NCBI RefSeq assembly: GCF_902712875.1
Contig: NZ_LR743509.1
Span: forward strand, 3,610,001 to 3,674,000
Direction: 5' to 3'
DNA from: Hyphomicrobium sp. ghe19
GTDB taxonomy: Bacteria; Pseudomonadota; Alphaproteobacteria; Rhizobiales; Hyphomicrobiaceae
DNA length: 64,000 nucleotides
The notes beneath the pieces were generated by a model that searched no databases, was not told where the DNA came from, and was given only the letters and a program-made list of their open reading frames with translations. Made by a program: the position numbers and the translations under genes. Position 1 is the first letter of the stretch. Each line of letters starts with the position of its first letter. This document shows, piece after piece, positions 62,526 through 64,000 of the stretch.

Positions 62526-63641
62526 ATGACATATTCGACGACCACCGCGTCTTCGGCCTACCCGATAAAATTTGCCTACTGGGTTCCCAACGTGTCGGGC
62601 GGGCTTGTGATCAGCAAGGTCGAGCAAAGGACGAGTTGGGATTTCGACTACAATCGCAAGCTCGCGCAAATCGCAGAGCAAAGCGGATTCGAATATGCCT
62701 TGAGCCAGATCCGGTTCACGGCCGGTTATGGTGCGGAGTTCCAGCACGAACCCGTAACGTTCAGCCAGGCGCTGTTGTCCCAAACGAAGAAGCTGAAGGT
62801 GATTGCTGCACTTCTTCCGGGCCCTTGGAATCCGGCGGTCGCTGCCAAGCAGATCGCGACGATCAACAATCTCTACGGCGGCCGCATCGCGGTCAACGTC
62901 GTCAGCGGATGGTTTCGCGGAGAGTTTGCGGCCATCGGCGAACCTTGGCTCGATCACGACGAGCGATACAGGCGATCGGAAGAATTCATTCGTGCGCTGC
63001 GCGGCATCTGGTCGGAAGAGAACTTCACGTTCCGCGGCGACTTCTATCGCTTCAACAGCTTCAATCTGAAGCCGAAGCCGATCGATCCGCAGCCCGAGAT
63101 CTTCCAGGGCGGATCATCGCGGGCCGCGCGCGACATGGCCTCGCGCGTCTCGGACTGGTACTTCACCAACGGCAACACTCCGGAAGAAATCCGAAAGCAG
63201 GTCGACGATATCCGCGCGAAGGCGGCGGCTAACGGCCACTCGGTGAAGGTCGGCGTCAATGCATTTGCCATTGCGCGCGAAACGGAGAGCGAAGCCCGGA
63301 GCGTATTGGCTGAAATCATCGCACAGGCCGACCCAGACGCAGTCAAAGCTTTCGGCCATGAAGTGAAGAACGCAGGCAAGTCATCGCCCGAAGGGGAAGG
63401 CAACTGGGCAAAGTCCACGTTCGATGACTTGGTGCAGTATAATGACGGTTTCCGCTCCAATCTCATCGGGACGCCGCAGCAAATCGCAGAGCGCATCATC
63501 GCGCTGAAAGCTGCCGGCGCTGATCTCATCCTTCTCGGATTTCTGCACTTCCAAGAAGAGGTCGAATACTTCGGGCGCCACGTCATACCGCTCGTACGTG
63601 AGTTGGAGGCCGCTCGCCCATTGGCCGATGCAGCCGAATAG
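62526..63641 (+). CDS. sfnG: Dimethylsulfone monooxygenase SfnG
   Basis: 371 residues. A bacterial-luciferase-like TIM barrel with close SfnG features: 'KFAYWVPNVSGGLVISKVEQRTSWDFDYNRKLAQ', 'IRFTAGYGAEFQHEPVTFSQALL', 'LLPGPWNPAVAAKQIATI', 'NVVSGWFRGEFAAIGEPWLDHDERYRRSEEFI', 'IFQGGSSRAARDMASRVSDWYFTNG' and 'FGHEVKNAGKSSPEGEGNWAKSTFDDLVQYNDGF'. With FMNH2 and oxygen it converts dimethylsulfone to methanesulfinate. RBS AGGAG precedes the ATG. In an operon with msuE and the following gene. Confidence 0.95.
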   Translation: MTYSTTTASSAYPIKFAYWVPNVSGGLVISKVEQRTSWDFDYNRKLAQIAEQSGFEYALSQIRFTAGYGAEFQHEPVTFSQALLSQTKKLKVIAALLPGPWNPAVAAKQIATINNLYGGRIAVNVVSGWFRGEFAAIGEPWLDHDERYRRSEEFIRALRGIWSEENFTFRGDFYRFNSFNLKPKPIDPQPEIFQGGSSRAARDMASRVSDWYFTNGNTPEEIRKQVDDIRAKAAANGHSVKVGVNAFAIARETESEARSVLAEIIAQADPDAVKAFGHEVKNAGKSSPEGEGNWAKSTFDDLVQYNDGFRSNLIGTPQQIAERIIALKAAGADLILLGFLHFQEEVEYFGRHVIPLVRELEAARPLADAAE

Positions 63642-63680
63642 TCCTCCCAAACACACCCTATACTTTTCAGGATCCACACC

Positions 63681-64000
63681 ATGACAATTACGCTCGACGC
63701 TCCGAAGCCAGCTACAGCGAAGCTAGAGGCCGTTCCCGGGCTTCCGCGTCCGCAAAAAGATGCCCACGTCATCAAGTCAGATCGCGAAGCCATCGAGATC
63801 GCGACAGAACTCGCCAAGGCGTTCGCCGAAGGCTCGTCGGAACGTGACCGCACGCGCCGCTGGCCTGTGCAGGAACTCGATGCCTTCTCGCAGAGCGGCC
63901 TCTGGTCCATCAACGTGCCGAAGAAATTCGGAGGCCCCGAGGTTTCCTACGTCACGCTCGGAAAGGTCATCGAGATCATTTCGGCGGCCGATCCCTCGAT
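63681..64000 (+). CDS. Acyl-CoA-dehydrogenase-like flavin enzyme, SfnB/SfnC type (3' end outside window)
   Basis: Only the first 106 codons are present, from ATG at 63681 with AGGA eight bases upstream. 'IKSDREAIEIATELAKAFAEGSSERDRTRRWPVQELDAFSQSGLWSINVPKKFGGPEVSYVTLGKVIEIISAADPS' is the N-terminal helical domain of the acyl-CoA dehydrogenase fold as found in SfnB, SfnC and DszC. It probably takes part in sulfone or sulfur-compound use with SfnG. Which subtype cannot be decided without the rest. Confidence 0.85.
   Translation, partial: MTITLDAPKPATAKLEAVPGLPRPQKDAHVIKSDREAIEIATELAKAFAEGSSERDRTRRWPVQELDAFSQSGLWSINVPKKFGGPEVSYVTLGKVIEIISAADPS

Noticed and set aside
63044..63913. Minus-strand frame across the sfnG 3' end and following gene
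   Set aside because: Ser/Ala-rich shadow; two well-supported plus-strand genes lie here.
1..64000. tRNA, rRNA, CRISPR or intact insertion sequence
   Set aside because: No cloverleaf, rRNA stretch, regular spacer array or transposase was seen; the repeats found are short palindromes only.

Overview
The window is chromosomal DNA of an alphaproteobacterium, most likely in the Hyphomicrobiales and plausibly Hyphomicrobium or a close relative. Evidence: GC-rich codon use; the alphaproteobacterial type of LexA box (GAAC-N7-GAAC); phaA-phaB with divergent phaR; ftsE-ftsX followed by ydcF- and plsC-like genes; a class II (B12-dependent) ribonucleotide reductase; a zur-znuC-znuB cluster; and a dimethylsulfone (sfn) locus suited to C1/sulfur metabolism. 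I see no rRNA or tRNA gene, CRISPR array, phage, integrase or intact insertion sequence. Both ends cut genes: an AsmA-like gene on the left and an acyl-CoA-dehydrogenase-like sfn gene on the right.

Layout. 0-7.6 kb: AsmA-like C-terminus, a catalytically degenerate AdoMet-decarboxylase homologue, a DHA2 exporter, a CoA-transferase, an HtrA-like protease, and an ArsR/AHSA1 pair. 7.6-12.9 kb: an HCF101-like Mrp fusion, molybdenum-cofactor genes mobA, mobB and moaA with an unlisted 41-residue membrane protein between mobB and moaA, a CpdR-like receiver and hpt. 13-16.9 kb: ftsE-ftsX-ydcF-like-plsC, then a small exported protein. 17-26.5 kb: nrdJ under an apparent SOS box, a small unknown, hisC-tyrC divergent from metX-metW, a methyltransferase, gloB and a DUF985 cupin. 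26.6-31.7 kb: an NYN-LOTUS protein and the polyhydroxybutyrate genes phaB, phaA and phaR. 31.7-41 kb: an EAL protein with a dead GGDEF domain, rpmF, mtgA divergent from ispA, an Omp25-like porin, a flavin monooxygenase and ispG. 41-47 kb: znuB, znuC, zur and a 1115-residue membrane/coiled-coil protein of unknown function. 47-54.8 kb: a VOC protein, an FAH-family hydrolase, a PRC-barrel protein, an MFS transporter and an RND efflux pair. 55-60.3 kb: an amidase remnant with a large palindromic repeat, cysC, an Nramp-like transporter lacking the usual metal ligands, a small exported protein and an aldehyde dehydrogenase. 60.7-64 kb: a LuxR-type regulator, an FMN reductase, sfnG and the start of an sfnB/sfnC-like gene.

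How the genes work together. mobA, mobB and moaA act in molybdopterin cofactor synthesis. hisC-tyrC and metX-metW are amino-acid blocks read in opposite directions. phaA and phaB make 3-hydroxybutyryl-CoA and phaR regulates polymer formation. The final cluster should supply FMNH2 to SfnG for dimethylsulfone oxidation. The strongest items for follow-up are the SOS box over the nrdJ promoter, the degenerate SpeD homologue, the 41-nt hairpin repeat family with compensated arms, the NYN-LOTUS protein and the 1115-residue membrane protein.
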